37,600 nucleotides of DNA from an uncultured Opitutaceae bacterium (GCA_937889545.1 CALAOT010000107.1:1-37600), one strand, 5' to 3'. Counted from the stretch's first letter, positions 23,981 through 31,846 are shown. Numbers and translations: made by a program. The notes: generated by a model from the letters alone, not told the origin.

Positions 23981-24388
23981 ATGAACACCCCCGACATGAA
24001 TCGCCGAACCTTCCTGAAGACCGCCTCGTTCGCGACGGCGGCCGTCACGCTGCCCAACATCCTTCGCTCCCAAGGCGCAGGCGGGCAGTCCCCGAACAAC
24101 AAGCTCAACATCGCATGCTGCGGCGTCGGCGGGGTCTTAGCAGAGCCGAGTCTAAGCGTGTTTAACAACTCTGGGACCGTGATCGCCTCCAACACCGTCT
24201 GAGGAACCAGTTCCAACCCCGCGCTCATCGCGAGCACAGCAGCCTCCGTCGGGGCCTTTGCGCTCGCGGCAGGCAGCGCGGACAGCGCCCAGATTGTGAA
24301 CCTCCCCGCAGGTGCCTACACGATTCAGGTTTCCGGCGTCAACAATACGACCGGAGTCGCATTGGCGGAGGTGTACGAAGTGCCGTAA
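23981..24388 (+). pseudogene. Chimera of a Tat-exported Gfo/Idh/MocA oxidoreductase start and a CTD-family tail, with internal stop
   Basis: The first half is a twin-arginine leader (MNRRTFLKTASFATAAVTLP) followed by NNKLNIACCGVGG, the beginning of a Gfo/Idh/MocA NAD-binding fold. The second half continues in the same frame with VLAEPSLSVFNNSGTVIASN, then after an in-frame TGA at 24200, STAASVGAFALAAGSADSAQ, LPAGAYTIQVSG and TGVALAEVYEVP before TAA at 24386. That is the last CTD copy of the secreted family found three more times in this window. The TGA stands where the domain has the conserved GW (expected TGG). The junction falls at GVGG/GVxG, a plausible microhomology. Confidence 0.8.
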
Positions 24389-24482
24389 TCTGGTGACGGC
24401 CGCGAACCTGCGCATGGCAATACACGCATGTTCCTGAGCAGGCACGTCCTTCAATTATCAGTCCGCAGATGCGCCGCCATCG

Positions 24483-24529
24483 GCCCCCACCCGGACTTGA
24501 ACCGGAACAAGCGGTTTAGGAAACCGCTG
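24483..24529 (-). repeat. Partial tRNA-Arg(CCT) 3' half: putative attachment-site duplicate
   Basis: These 47 bases match the 3' part of the tRNA-Arg gene at 29574-29620 with two differences, in the same orientation: anticodon stem-loop, variable loop, T arm and acceptor 3' strand to position 72. The 5' half is absent (upstream bases diverge immediately). This is the usual footprint of tyrosine-recombinase integration into a tRNA 3' end. Its T66 would pair with A7 of the intact gene's acceptor, whereas the intact gene itself now has C66. Confidence 0.85.
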
Positions 24530-24721
24530 AGTTCGGTTGGCTATCATAGTGTTATGTGATTCCGACACGAATGAGGGATGGATTTGCGCGAGAAGTTAAG
24601 GAACGACTGAGTCGATCCGCCAAAGGAGTCGTTAGGTTGGGGGCCGCAGGCAACCAATTGGAAGCGCGAGCCCGGCGTGACTCTCGAACAAACGCTAACG
24701 CCGATTGCGACGGGTGAAATT

Positions 24722-25201
24722 CTAAAGCTTTTGAGCGCGAAGGCCTGAGACACGCGCTAGGGCGAGTTGCCTTCCGTCGTAGGTTAGGAAGGTCTTGGCT
24801 TTGAGACTTATGGCAGCGGAAACATGCAATAAGTCCAAAGTTCGAACCCCAAGTGCCGATGTATGCTTTTCACCGAGCTCGTTCGCGATCTTCAATACGT
24901 CGGGCCAAACGAGCGGCGTTTCGGTGAAATTTCCCGCCCTGAGATCCGCTTCTATTTTCCCTAGTGCTGTCATTGCAACCGGGGCGGGACAGTTTCCACG
25001 CCAAACAGAGAGGCGCACCGCATTGTTCAACTCGCATCGCTGCCAAGGTGTCAGCGCAAGACTCGTTGGATGGCGTCTTAGATAAGCGACCGCTCCGGCC
25101 GTGTTGGCGTCGTGCAACACGAGGGAAAATAGAAACGACGTATCGGCGTAGACCACGAACTTTTCAGTAGCGATCACGATCCTGCGCCAATAGGTCGGCA
25201 C
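24722..25201 (-). CDS. PIN-domain toxin (VapC-like)
   Basis: A 159-residue PIN-fold endoribonuclease candidate. The four acidic positions are visible: D in VVYADTSFLFSL, E in QRCELNNAVRL, D in VRTLDLLHVSAA, and D in FLTYDGRQLALA. PIN toxins of VapBC type cleave tRNA or rRNA and are silenced by the adjacent antitoxin. The start is GTG at 25201, overlapping the antitoxin gene by 38 bases; a second GTG at 25177 (overlap 14) is plausible, since conserved sequence starts just after it. The gene lies inside the tRNA-bounded island. Confidence 0.87.
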   Translation of the reverse strand: MPTYWRRIVIATEKFVVYADTSFLFSLVLHDANTAGAVAYLRRHPTSLALTPWQRCELNNAVRLSVWRGNCPAPVAMTALGKIEADLRAGNFTETPLVWPDVLKIANELGEKHTSALGVRTLDLLHVSAAISLKAKTFLTYDGRQLALARVSGLRAQKL

Positions 25202-25418
25202 CCGATAGCGGTAGCATCGGCTGCTGCAGCAGTTCTGCCAGTCGCACGTCCAAGTTCGCCCATGGGCGCGTCTGCCGTGCTGCCTTTTGGACTGCCGGCG
25301 GACTCAGCGTAGCCACCACTTGCCGACGCGACGTGATCGACACACTCTCGCCGTTGCGAATGAGCCGGAGAACAGACGGAAACGCGTTACGAATCTGTCG
25401 AACGGTTGCTGTTTTCAT
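25164..25418 (-). CDS. Antitoxin of the PIN toxin (Phd/YefM-like)
   Basis: An 84-residue protein, MKTATVRQIRNAFPSVLRLI at its N-terminus, then GESVSITSRRQVVATLSPPA, which follows the Phd/YefM pattern (short DNA-binding fold, then a disordered C-terminus ending LLAQDRDRY that would wrap the toxin). It precedes and overlaps the toxin gene, as expected for an autoregulated pair. Inverted repeats about 120-260 bp upstream could belong to its promoter region but are far for an operator. Confidence 0.8.
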   Translation of the reverse strand: MKTATVRQIRNAFPSVLRLIRNGESVSITSRRQVVATLSPPAVQKAARQTRPWANLDVRLAELLQQPMLPLSGADLLAQDRDRY

Positions 25419-25542
25419 GTCTCACCAATATGTCTCACAAACATCTTTGTCAAGTACACCGAAAAGCTCTATTTGGTAAAGATCCCATCTTTGGAGTAGA
25501 CTCGTAAAGTGGTGCGCCAGTCTCGAATTAAACGCGAACTTG

Positions 25543-25661
25543 AATGGGTTGAATTGCTTCAGCCCCATTGTCAGGAGAAGATCGTGATCAACAGAAAGAA
25601 CAACGCTGTTTAACAAGCATTGTTGGTAGCAGCTCAATCCCTGTGCCCGATTCAACCCATT
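25543..25661. repeat. 12-bp perfect inverted repeat, 95-nt spacer
   Basis: AATGGGTTGAAT at 25543-25554 and ATTCAACCCATT at 25650-25661; extended by two bases on each side it still matches at 14 of 16. It lies in the toxin-antitoxin/PadR intergenic region. Confidence 0.8.
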
Positions 25662-25678
25662 CGACCCAATCGGGGCAC
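25643..25678. repeat. Hairpin GTGCC-CGATT ... AATCG-GGGCAC
   Basis: A 10-bp stem with one bulged base, 25643-25652 with 25668-25678, with a 15-nt loop containing a near-direct repeat (ATTCAACCC, ATTCGACCC). No T tract follows, so it is not a clear terminator. It could be an operator or a mobile-element-type palindrome. Confidence 0.5.
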
Positions 25679-25870
25679 CAGACTGATCATTTTGCGCACC
25701 TAAGATCCAATAATATCGAGTAGGAAATGATGATTCAGGAGGCTCGCCGCCACCGGACGCCCACGCTCAATCGGGCTCTTGCGATGCTTCTAAACCGGTC
25801 GTTTCTTGGACAAAGCCATCCAGAGCTTGCGGTTTAAGTTAAGCCGCGGTTCCGATTTACCCATTGACTG

Positions 25871-25897
25871 TCTAAGGGAAGCCTTTAGTCCCCTAGA
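25871..25897 (+). promoter_or_regulatory. Candidate operator upstream of padR
   Basis: TCTAAGGG at 25871-25878 and CCCCTAGA at 25890-25897 form an imperfect inverted repeat (7 of 8), 22 bp before the padR start. PadR-type regulators often repress their own operon, so this is a candidate site; it does not fit the common ATGT-N10-ACAT PadR box. Confidence 0.3.
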
Positions 25898-25918
25898 TAC
25901 CCTAAGGAGGCATGACGT

Positions 25919-26245
25919 ATGAGTAAAATGGAACTACTACAGGGCACTTTGGACATGTTGGTACTCCAGGTATTGAGTGGCGGTCCGATGCACGGCTGGG
26001 GAATTGCGCAACGCATCCAGATTCTGTCGAAGGACGTGCTTCAGGTGGAGGAAGGTTCGATATACCCGGCGCTCTACCGGATGGAACACAAAGGTTGGAT
26101 CAAGGCCGAATGGGGCCAATCGGAGAATAACCGGCGCGCCAAGTTCTATGAGCTTACGAAGGACGGGCGTAAGCAGCTAGCTAGCGAGTCGAGGGATTGG
26201 GCGCGGATATGTGGCGCAATCAGATCGATTATGGATGTGGCCTGA
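25919..26245 (+). CDS. PadR-family transcriptional regulator
   Basis: A 108-residue winged-helix regulator with the PadR signature: LLQGTLDMLVLQVLSGGPMH, YPALYRMEHKGWIKAEW, AKFYELTKDGRKQL. It is short, lacking the long C-terminal coiled coil (PadR-s1 type). A very strong Shine-Dalgarno AAGGAGG lies at 25904-25910, eight bases upstream. A four-codon frame ATG ACG TAT GAG TAA starts at 25912 and overlaps the real start, which could modulate translation. In acidobacteria and opitutids such genes sit directly before ADOP permease genes, as here, and presumably regulate them. Confidence 0.93.
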   Translation: MSKMELLQGTLDMLVLQVLSGGPMHGWGIAQRIQILSKDVLQVEEGSIYPALYRMEHKGWIKAEWGQSENNRRAKFYELTKDGRKQLASESRDWARICGAIRSIMDVA

Positions 26246-26261
26246 GAAAGGCCACACGTTC

Positions 26262-28877
26262 ATGAACAATGAATACTGGAAAACGGTAGGCTCACGATTG
26301 GGAGCCCTGTTCAGACGTAGGCGAATCGAGTCTGAAATGATCGAGGAGATGCGCCAGCACCTCGAAGAGCTGACGCGGGTGAATGTCGAGTCTGGTATGT
26401 CTCCAGAGGAAGCACGCTTTGCCGCGCATCGGCGCTTTGGGGGGGTTTCCCAGTTAGAGGAAAAGTGCCGCGACGAACACGGATTCATGTGGGTGGGGCA
26501 GCTTCTCAATGACTTCCGCTTCACTGTCCGGTCACTACGGTCGTCCAAGGGATTCACCGCCACGGTCCTCGTCACCTTGATCCTGGGAATCGGCGTATCA
26601 ACGGCGGTATATAACCTAACCGAGGCATCAACTATTTTTGATCTTCCCTATGCGAATGCGGGTGATCTGTTTAGAATAGGGCACAGCGACAAACGGAACC
26701 CCGCGCTGTATTATTGCCCGCGTTTTCAGTACCAAGCCTACAGGGATCAGATCAACGTCTTTTCGGATTATGCGGCAGTCTTACCCCGATTGGCCAATGT
26801 GACGATTCACGGGGACCCAGTGGCAAACTTGTTGCTCGAGGTCTCTAGCGATTGCTTCGGAACACTTGGAATTAAACCCGTGCTTGGGCGAGGCTTTCTT
26901 CCGGGCGAGTTTCGCGCCGGCGCGAACTCAGTTGTCGTAATTTCAGACCTGTTCTGGCGAAGATACTTTGACGCTTCTCCAGACGCGCTTGGACGCCAGG
27001 TCATGATTGACCAAGTTCCCTGCACTGTGATCGGTATCCTAGCGCCGAACCAGCCATTCCCGACGGACTTTGCGTGCGACGTTTACCGCCCGATCGACCT
27101 GTCTGTGAATCCAAACAATGTTTTCAAGCATGTATCACTATCAGTCATCGCCAGGCTCAAGCCAGGCGTGTCCCAGGAACAGGCCATTGCGGCCATGACT
27201 TCTGTTAAGCTGCCCACCCTCTCCCTATGGGCATCAGACTACATTTCAAAGTGGAAGCCGATTCTTGGAAAGTTGACCGTGATCGAGAGGCCTCAGCATT
27301 TATGGGTCGTCTTGGCGGCGGGCGCATTTCTGTATGCAATTTCCTGCATCAACTTGGTTAACCTGATGTTGATCCGTCTCATCGGAAGACGTAGGGAACT
27401 GAGCATCCGCATTGCGATCGGGGGTTCACGATTCCAGGTAATTCGGCTGCTCGTGGTGGAAAGTGTCTCGCTTTCGGCCGCCGCGAGCCTTGTTGTCGCC
27501 TTGCTCGCAAAGTTTCTGTTCCCCGCCTTGTTCGCAGCAATAAACGGCGACGACAGTGCCCTATTCCGAAATTTTTGGGACTTGGGCACGCTTTCTTGCA
27601 TTGCCGGCCTCAGCCTTTTGGCCTGCGTGGGAGCCGTCGTTGTCCCCGCCTTGGGTCTGTTGAAGGCGGACATCAACCCCGGACTTAAGGATACCGGCCC
27701 GACAATCGGGGAAAGCCGGTGGTCAGGACAGGTCAGAACCTCGCTTATCGTCCTTCAGGCCGCATTTGCTGTCGTCCTTCTTATCGGAACGGGCCTCATG
27801 GTGCGATCCTTCGAGAGGCTCCACCACCTTGACCTTGGCTTTGATCCCGCCGGGAAGGTAAAAGTTCAGGTCGAAGCTCCCAGCAGCTACGACCTCACAC
27901 CCGAGGCGTGGGTCCAACTTTTTGAACGCCTTCAGCGGAGGTTAAGTACGATACCTGGAGTGCGCGGAGTCTCGTTCGGTCAGGATTCCCTCTTCCCCGG
28001 CTATTTTGCAGGTACGGCCGAGCTACGGATAGAGGGCGGCAAATTTGAGCAGGTTGCTGGCAACTTTGTGTCGGCCGACTTCTTGAAGACCTCCGGTCTC
28101 GTCCTAAAAGAGGGCAGGTGGCTTTCCGGGAATCGCGGCGAAGTCGAGGCAGTCGTCAACGAGAGCATGGCCAAGGAACTCTTCGGGAGTCGCGACCCAG
28201 TCGGCTTATCTTTCGGGATGAAGGCCTCTGGAGATCTCAAGTTTCCCATTGTTGGGGTGGTCAAAGACGCCCGTGACGTCATCCACGCCCCCGCTGGAAT
28301 CAGGTACTACGTGCCAAACTGGATGTCCCCATCAAACATCGACACGCTGGTGCTCCGACTGGACCAAGATCCAAAAAAGGAATTTGAGGCAGTTGTGAAA
28401 AAGGCGATCTACGAGATCGAGCCGAGGTTGATTGTGCAGCGCGTGAGCTCGATCAATGATATTGTCGGCAGCTCAATGGCGACCGAACGTTACGCTTTTA
28501 CAATATTGAAGGGATTGGCCGGAATCGCCTTTGGGCTGACCGTTGTAGGGCTCTTCTCGGTCGTCGCCTACTCGGTTGAAAGTCGCATGAACGAATTTGG
28601 GGTCAGGATCGCCCTTGGGGCGACATCGTCAGATCTTAGGCGCCTCGTGCTGTCGCGAGGGCTCGGCGCGGCGTCGCTTGGCCTCGCGATCGGTATAGCA
28701 GCCGCCTTTGGCCTCACTCGCTTTATGGAGAGCCTCCTTTTCGAAACCAAACCCTTTGATCCGCCTGTTTATCTCGGAGTTGCGATCATTCTGGTGATCG
28801 CCAGCGCCGCTGCTTGCTGGCTTCCCGCCCAGCGTGCTTCCCGAGTCGACGTGGTCAGACTCTTGAGGGCAGATTAA
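26262..28877 (+). CDS. ADOP-type FtsX/MacB-like ABC permease
   Basis: About 871 residues. The N-terminus carries the ADOP cap (EEMRQHLEELTRVNVESGMS, EEARFAAHRRFGG) followed by two MacB_PCD/FtsX permease units. Membrane helices appear at about 95-115, 360-380, 405-430, 450-480, 515-535 and three near the C-terminus (GIAFGLTVVGLFSVVAYSVE; LGLAIGIAAAFGLT; LGVAIILVIASAAACWLPA). RRRELSIRIAIGGSRFQVIR and MNEFGVRIALGATSSDLRRL are FtsX hallmarks. ADOP (acidobacterial duplicated orphan permease) proteins lack a linked ATPase; their substrate is unknown. An earlier in-frame GTG at 26211 overlaps padR; ATG 26262 is preferred because homology begins there. Codon use is less GC-rich than the flanking genome. 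Confidence 0.9.
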   Translation: MNNEYWKTVGSRLGALFRRRRIESEMIEEMRQHLEELTRVNVESGMSPEEARFAAHRRFGGVSQLEEKCRDEHGFMWVGQLLNDFRFTVRSLRSSKGFTATVLVTLILGIGVSTAVYNLTEASTIFDLPYANAGDLFRIGHSDKRNPALYYCPRFQYQAYRDQINVFSDYAAVLPRLANVTIHGDPVANLLLEVSSDCFGTLGIKPVLGRGFLPGEFRAGANSVVVISDLFWRRYFDASPDALGRQVMIDQVPCTVIGILAPNQPFPTDFACDVYRPIDLSVNPNNVFKHVSLSVIARLKPGVSQEQAIAAMTSVKLPTLSLWASDYISKWKPILGKLTVIERPQHLWVVLAAGAFLYAISCINLVNLMLIRLIGRRRELSIRIAIGGSRFQVIRLLVVESVSLSAAASLVVALLAKFLFPALFAAINGDDSALFRNFWDLGTLSCIAGLSLLACVGAVVVPALGLLKADINPGLKDTGPTIGESRWSGQVRTSLIVLQAAFAVVLLIGTGLMVRSFERLHHLDLGFDPAGKVKVQVEAPSSYDLTPEAWVQLFERLQRRLSTIPGVRGVSFGQDSLFPGYFAGTAELRIEGGKFEQVAGNFVSADFLKTSGLVLKEGRWLSGNRGEVEAVVNESMAKELFGSRDPVGLSFGMKASGDLKFPIVGVVKDARDVIHAPAGIRYYVPNWMSPSNIDTLVLRLDQDPKKEFEAVVKKAIYEIEPRLIVQRVSSINDIVGSSMATERYAFTILKGLAGIAFGLTVVGLFSVVAYSVESRMNEFGVRIALGATSSDLRRLVLSRGLGAASLGLAIGIAAAFGLTRFMESLLFETKPFDPPVYLGVAIILVIASAAACWLPAQRASRVDVVRLLRAD

Positions 28878-29021
28878 ACCATATTTTGAGAATGAGCATG
28901 AATTGGCACCGTCTGTTCGAATAAGGGTGGATTGAACACCCCGCACTTTGCCTTGGAATGTAGAGCACGCAGGGCGGTCAATACATCGGGGGAAACATTC
29001 CTTGCGCTTTGCCTCCGGCAA
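28878..29021. other. Short gap after the ADOP gene
   Basis: No gene or terminator recognised. The overlapping short frames on both strands are mutually exclusive and have no family. Confidence 0.3.
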
Positions 29022-29237
29022 TCAAACCCTGACCAGCACAAATTGGCGATTGAAAGGTGCTCCTGGCGACAACCAGTGCTCCAAGAGCCAGTCGCCACCG
29101 ACGCCGGTGGCAACGTAGAATACCCAAACGCCGTGCAGGTCCTGCATGACGCCGCGAAGGCGCCCCATACATGCCCGTTGCTCCACCTCGTCGTCGGTCG
29201 CCAATCCCTCGAAGCCGAAGCCACCGTGTTTTGGCAA
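29022..29237 (-). CDS. Hypothetical protein, 71 aa
   Basis: ATG start, 71 codons with G/C-rich third positions, and protein-like composition (GFGFEGLATDDEVEQRAC; HGVWVFYVATGVGGDWLLEH). No family is recognised. It could be a fragment of a larger protein. Overlapping frames on both strands are less protein-like. Confidence 0.35.
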   Translation of the reverse strand: MPKHGGFGFEGLATDDEVEQRACMGRLRGVMQDLHGVWVFYVATGVGGDWLLEHWLSPGAPFNRQFVLVRV

Positions 29238-29393
29238 AGGCCGTGATCGAGGTTCAATCTGCTAAAAGTCTTAGCAAATGGCCTGTTCTGAATCCGGAAC
29301 AATCGTTGTAACTGCTTCTGTTGATGCAGTTAGGAATGGAGCCGGCTGTCGGGGTTGAACCGGCCACGATCCGGTAACTGGCAGCCATAAAGT

Positions 29394-29540
29394 GTTAAAC
29401 GCACGCTCGGTGAAGCGTGCCTAAAACTGCCGAAAGGCCTCTGCCCACGATAGTGTTTTCGAATGCGCGTTTAATCCGTTTAACAAACGGTTTTCCTTAA
29501 CAAGCTATGACGTAATAGCTACTACGATTCTGTTAAACGC
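29394..29540. repeat. GTTAAACGC repeats and palindromes beside the tRNA 3' end
   Basis: GTTAAACGC occurs at 29394-29402 and 29532-29540, and its core inverted as GCGTTTAA at 29467-29474. CCGTTT-AAC-AAACGG (29476-29490) and AGCTAT-GACGTA-ATAGCT (29503-29520) are perfect hairpins. They lie 30-180 bases from the tRNA end, on the island side, where arm-type integrase sites of an attachment site would be. No integrase gene is present to confirm this. Confidence 0.45.
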
Positions 29541-29572
29541 TGTGGCTGCTATTCGAATTGGCCTTGAAATGG

Positions 29573-29645
29573 TGCCCCCGCCCGGACTTGAACCGGGACA
29601 AGCGGTTTAGGAAACCGCTGCTCTATCCAGTTGAACTATGGGGAC
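29573..29645 (-). tRNA. tRNA-Arg (anticodon CCT), island integration site
   Basis: On the minus strand: 73 nt, acceptor GTCCCCA, D arm GTTC/GAGC, anticodon stem GCGGT/ACCGC with loop TTCCTAA, T arm CCCGG-TTCAAGT-CCGGG, then CGGGGGC, A discriminator, CC encoded. The acceptor has an A7-C66 mismatch that the partial copy at 24483-24529 (T66) would repair. The island at 24.5-29.6 kb abuts its 3' end. Confidence 0.93.
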
Positions 29646-29744
29646 TTACTTGAGCTTGTCAGAGGGCAGCAACACACGATCGTTTTTTTAAGGTCATGTT
29701 TAAACCGTTTTGTTGCTGGCGATGGAAGCCCGGCTGAACGAACC

Positions 29745-30272
29745 ATGCCTGCTATGAATATACGCTCTCGGTACGGATGCGCGGCCACGTTGGCCCTTTT
29801 CTCAGTCGGCCTCATGTCCATGCGGGCGGTTGCAGCGGAAATCACAGCCGGCGATGATTCAAAAACAATTGCCGAACGGGTGACGCGCCAGGAAACAGCG
29901 TGGAATCGTGGCGATGCAAACGGGTTCGCGGAGCAATTCGATGTCGATGGTTCCTTCACAAACATAATCGGCAGGGTGCTGTTCGGCCATGATGGGTTCG
30001 AAAAACAACACGCAAGAATATTTGAGACGATATACAAGGGAAGCACGCTGAAGCTCACCATCCGGAGGCTTCAGTTCGCTAACCCAGATGTTGCCGTGGC
30101 TGACATCGATACCGAGGTGACGAATTACCAGAAGATTCCCCTTGGCGTTCCTGTGCCCCGCGATGGCGTTCTGCGGACACGTCTATTGGAGGTCTTGGTT
30201 CGAAAGAACGGCGCGTGGTGGATCGTTGCGTTCCACAATGTGGCTTTTGCGCCGGATCCGGCGGCGCCATGA
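29745..30272 (+). CDS. Exported SnoaL/DUF4440-like (SgcJ/EcaC type) protein
   Basis: About 175 residues from the ATG at 29745 (or 29754). The N-terminus has a signal peptide (CAATLALFSVGLMSMRAVAA). The rest is a cone-shaped SnoaL/NTF2-like fold of the SgcJ/EcaC group: RVTRQETAWNRGDANGFAEQ, FDVDGSFTNIIGRVLFG, NGAWWIVAFHNVAF. The fold binds small molecules; some members are isomerases or hydrolases, but no catalytic role can be assigned. The open frame extends upstream across the tRNA gene, which is not credible as coding. GC-poor relative to later genes. Confidence 0.8.
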   Translation: MPAMNIRSRYGCAATLALFSVGLMSMRAVAAEITAGDDSKTIAERVTRQETAWNRGDANGFAEQFDVDGSFTNIIGRVLFGHDGFEKQHARIFETIYKGSTLKLTIRRLQFANPDVAVADIDTEVTNYQKIPLGVPVPRDGVLRTRLLEVLVRKNGAWWIVAFHNVAFAPDPAAP

Positions 30273-30413
30273 ACGGCGCGGCAGTTGCCGCGCTCCGTGT
30301 CCCGCCGGCCGGCGGCTGATCTCCCAGGGCTTCCCAGCAATCCCAGAACGCCGGACGAAGACCGACGGAGCTTGACTCCACCAGCCCCGGGGGTGCCCTC
30401 GGAAACAGCATCC

Positions 30414-31124
30414 ATGGTCCCGCTCACCCATCGAAGAAACGGATACGCGCTGCTTTCCGGGAACGGGCTTGAGATCGGCGCGTTGAACGAGCCGGCGGAA
30501 ATCCCCGAGGGAGCCGCGGTCCAGTATCTCGACGCCATCGACGAAACCCAGGCCGCCGCGCTCTATCGCGAGATTCCCGGCGGGAAGTTCGCCAAGGTCA
30601 GCTTCATCGGGGACCTGGACCATGACGGGCTCGTCCAGTTCCGCGACGGGGCCTTTGACTTCGTCGTGATGAACCACGTCCTCGAGCACGTGGCCAATCC
30701 GGTGAAGGCGGTCCGGGAGGTGTTCCGAATCTGCCGGGAGGGCGGAATCGTGGCCATGGCGGTTCCCGACAAGGACTACACGTTCGACCGGCGCAGGGAG
30801 CTCACCCCATGGGGGCACCTCTGGTCGGACTACATGGATGAAGTGAAGGCGAGCGGCGACGACCACTATGAGAGCTTCCTGCGAAGCGCCGCCCCCCACG
30901 TGTTCGACGAGCCGCCGGAGAACCTCAAGATTCACATTCAGCTTTCAAGGACCCGTCGTGAGCACGCCCATGTCTGGAATTCGGAATCGTTCGAGGGATT
31001 CCTCCGGGACTGCTTTCTCAACCTGGGGATCGACGCCGCCCTCCGGTACAGGTCGGTCGCCTCCGAGAACGGCATCGAGCACTTCAGCGTGTGGCAGAAG
31101 CGCCCGGCACCGGGCCGGCGCTGA
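30414..31124 (+). CDS. SAM-dependent methyltransferase (class I, type 11-like)
   Basis: About 236 residues. Motif I is GNGLEIGALNEPAEIP (glycine-rich SAM site), and VVMNHVLEHVANPVKAVRE marks the methyltransferase-11 post-motif (the HxLEH signature). The C-terminus (NLGIDAALRYRSV...IEHFSVWQK) closes the fold. Substrate unknown; this type often methylates sugars or small metabolites in glycan clusters. The ATG at 30414 is used; an in-frame GTG at 30393 is possible. It follows the SnoaL-like gene by about 140 bp. Confidence 0.82.
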   Translation: MVPLTHRRNGYALLSGNGLEIGALNEPAEIPEGAAVQYLDAIDETQAAALYREIPGGKFAKVSFIGDLDHDGLVQFRDGAFDFVVMNHVLEHVANPVKAVREVFRICREGGIVAMAVPDKDYTFDRRRELTPWGHLWSDYMDEVKASGDDHYESFLRSAAPHVFDEPPENLKIHIQLSRTRREHAHVWNSESFEGFLRDCFLNLGIDAALRYRSVASENGIEHFSVWQKRPAPGRR

Positions 31125-31409
31125 ACTGCCCTATCCAACCGTTCCGCGGGGCCCCAATGCGGCCGAGCCTGCCGATTCCCCGCGGCGCCGCGGCGCCAAG
31201 GCAGCGCCAATGAATCCTTTCGGAAACAGCCCAAGGGTAACCAGAAAGGCAAGAAAAGCGGTCCGGAACAGGCCACGAAATTTCACGCAACGAGCTAGCC
31301 CCGAGCAGTAAAACCAACTACGCGTTTATTCCCATCGTGCGCCCGGGGCAAGGGTCTATGAAAGTGTCAGCCAAACCGCGCATTCCTGCCCCGCACCCCC
31401 CCGTTCCCC

Positions 31410-31835
31410 ATGCATAACCCAGCCCCTTCCTCAACATCCTCCAAGCCTCCCGCTCCCCCGCGCTGGATTCTCGTGGTGGACGATGAGCCGTCCATGAGGC
31501 ACCTCATCGAACTCGTCCTAGAGAAGGAGGGATGGACCGTGCACACGGCAAGCAGCGCCGAGTCGGCGATGGACGCGGTCAAGAGGGCGGCCTGCCCGCC
31601 CTTCCTTGTCATCTGCGACGTGCTGATGCCCAACATCGACGGGCTGGAGCTGATGCGGCGGATGTGCGGCCGCTATCCCAGCATCAACGTAATATTCATC
31701 AGCGGCCACCTCTCCGACGTGTCCTGGTGGCCCACGGACCTGCGCGAACACCGCTTCCTTGCCAAGCCGTTTGATAACGCACACCTCGTCGCCGCGGTCG
31801 AGGAGGTCATATCCGACGGCACCGGTCCCGGCTGA
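31410..31835 (+). CDS. CheY-like response regulator receiver
   Basis: A 141-residue single-domain receiver: acidic pair VVDDEPSMR, phosphoacceptor Asp in LVICDVLMPNIDGLEL, the switch serine in VIFISGHLS, and the conserved Lys in FLAKPFD. No output domain or cognate kinase is visible. A proline/serine-rich N-terminal tail precedes the domain. Only 11 bp separate it from the next gene, so it probably regulates or partners the pseudoprotease/cNMP protein or an upstream kinase outside the window. Confidence 0.9.
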   Translation: MHNPAPSSTSSKPPAPPRWILVVDDEPSMRHLIELVLEKEGWTVHTASSAESAMDAVKRAACPPFLVICDVLMPNIDGLELMRRMCGRYPSINVIFISGHLSDVSWWPTDLREHRFLAKPFDNAHLVAAVEEVISDGTGPG

Positions 31836-31846
31836 GCGCCGCGCAC

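Larger units (their letters stand above)
25419..25870. other. Non-coding stretch with inverted repeats
   Basis: About 450 bases between the divergent antitoxin and PadR genes, at lower GC. It carries the repeats listed at 25543-25661 and 25643-25678. No credible gene is present; a 37-codon frame ending at 25836 has no family. Confidence 0.5.

Noticed and set aside
28932..29246. 104-codon frame on the + strand after the ADOP gene
   Set aside because: No family or start signal; overlaps a more protein-like frame on the other strand.
29335..29370. tRNA/tmRNA-like 3' end on the - strand (GGTTCAACCCC ... CCGGCTCC)
   Set aside because: The T-arm has a mismatch and no 5' acceptor or resume frame is found, so a tmRNA or attachment relic cannot be supported.
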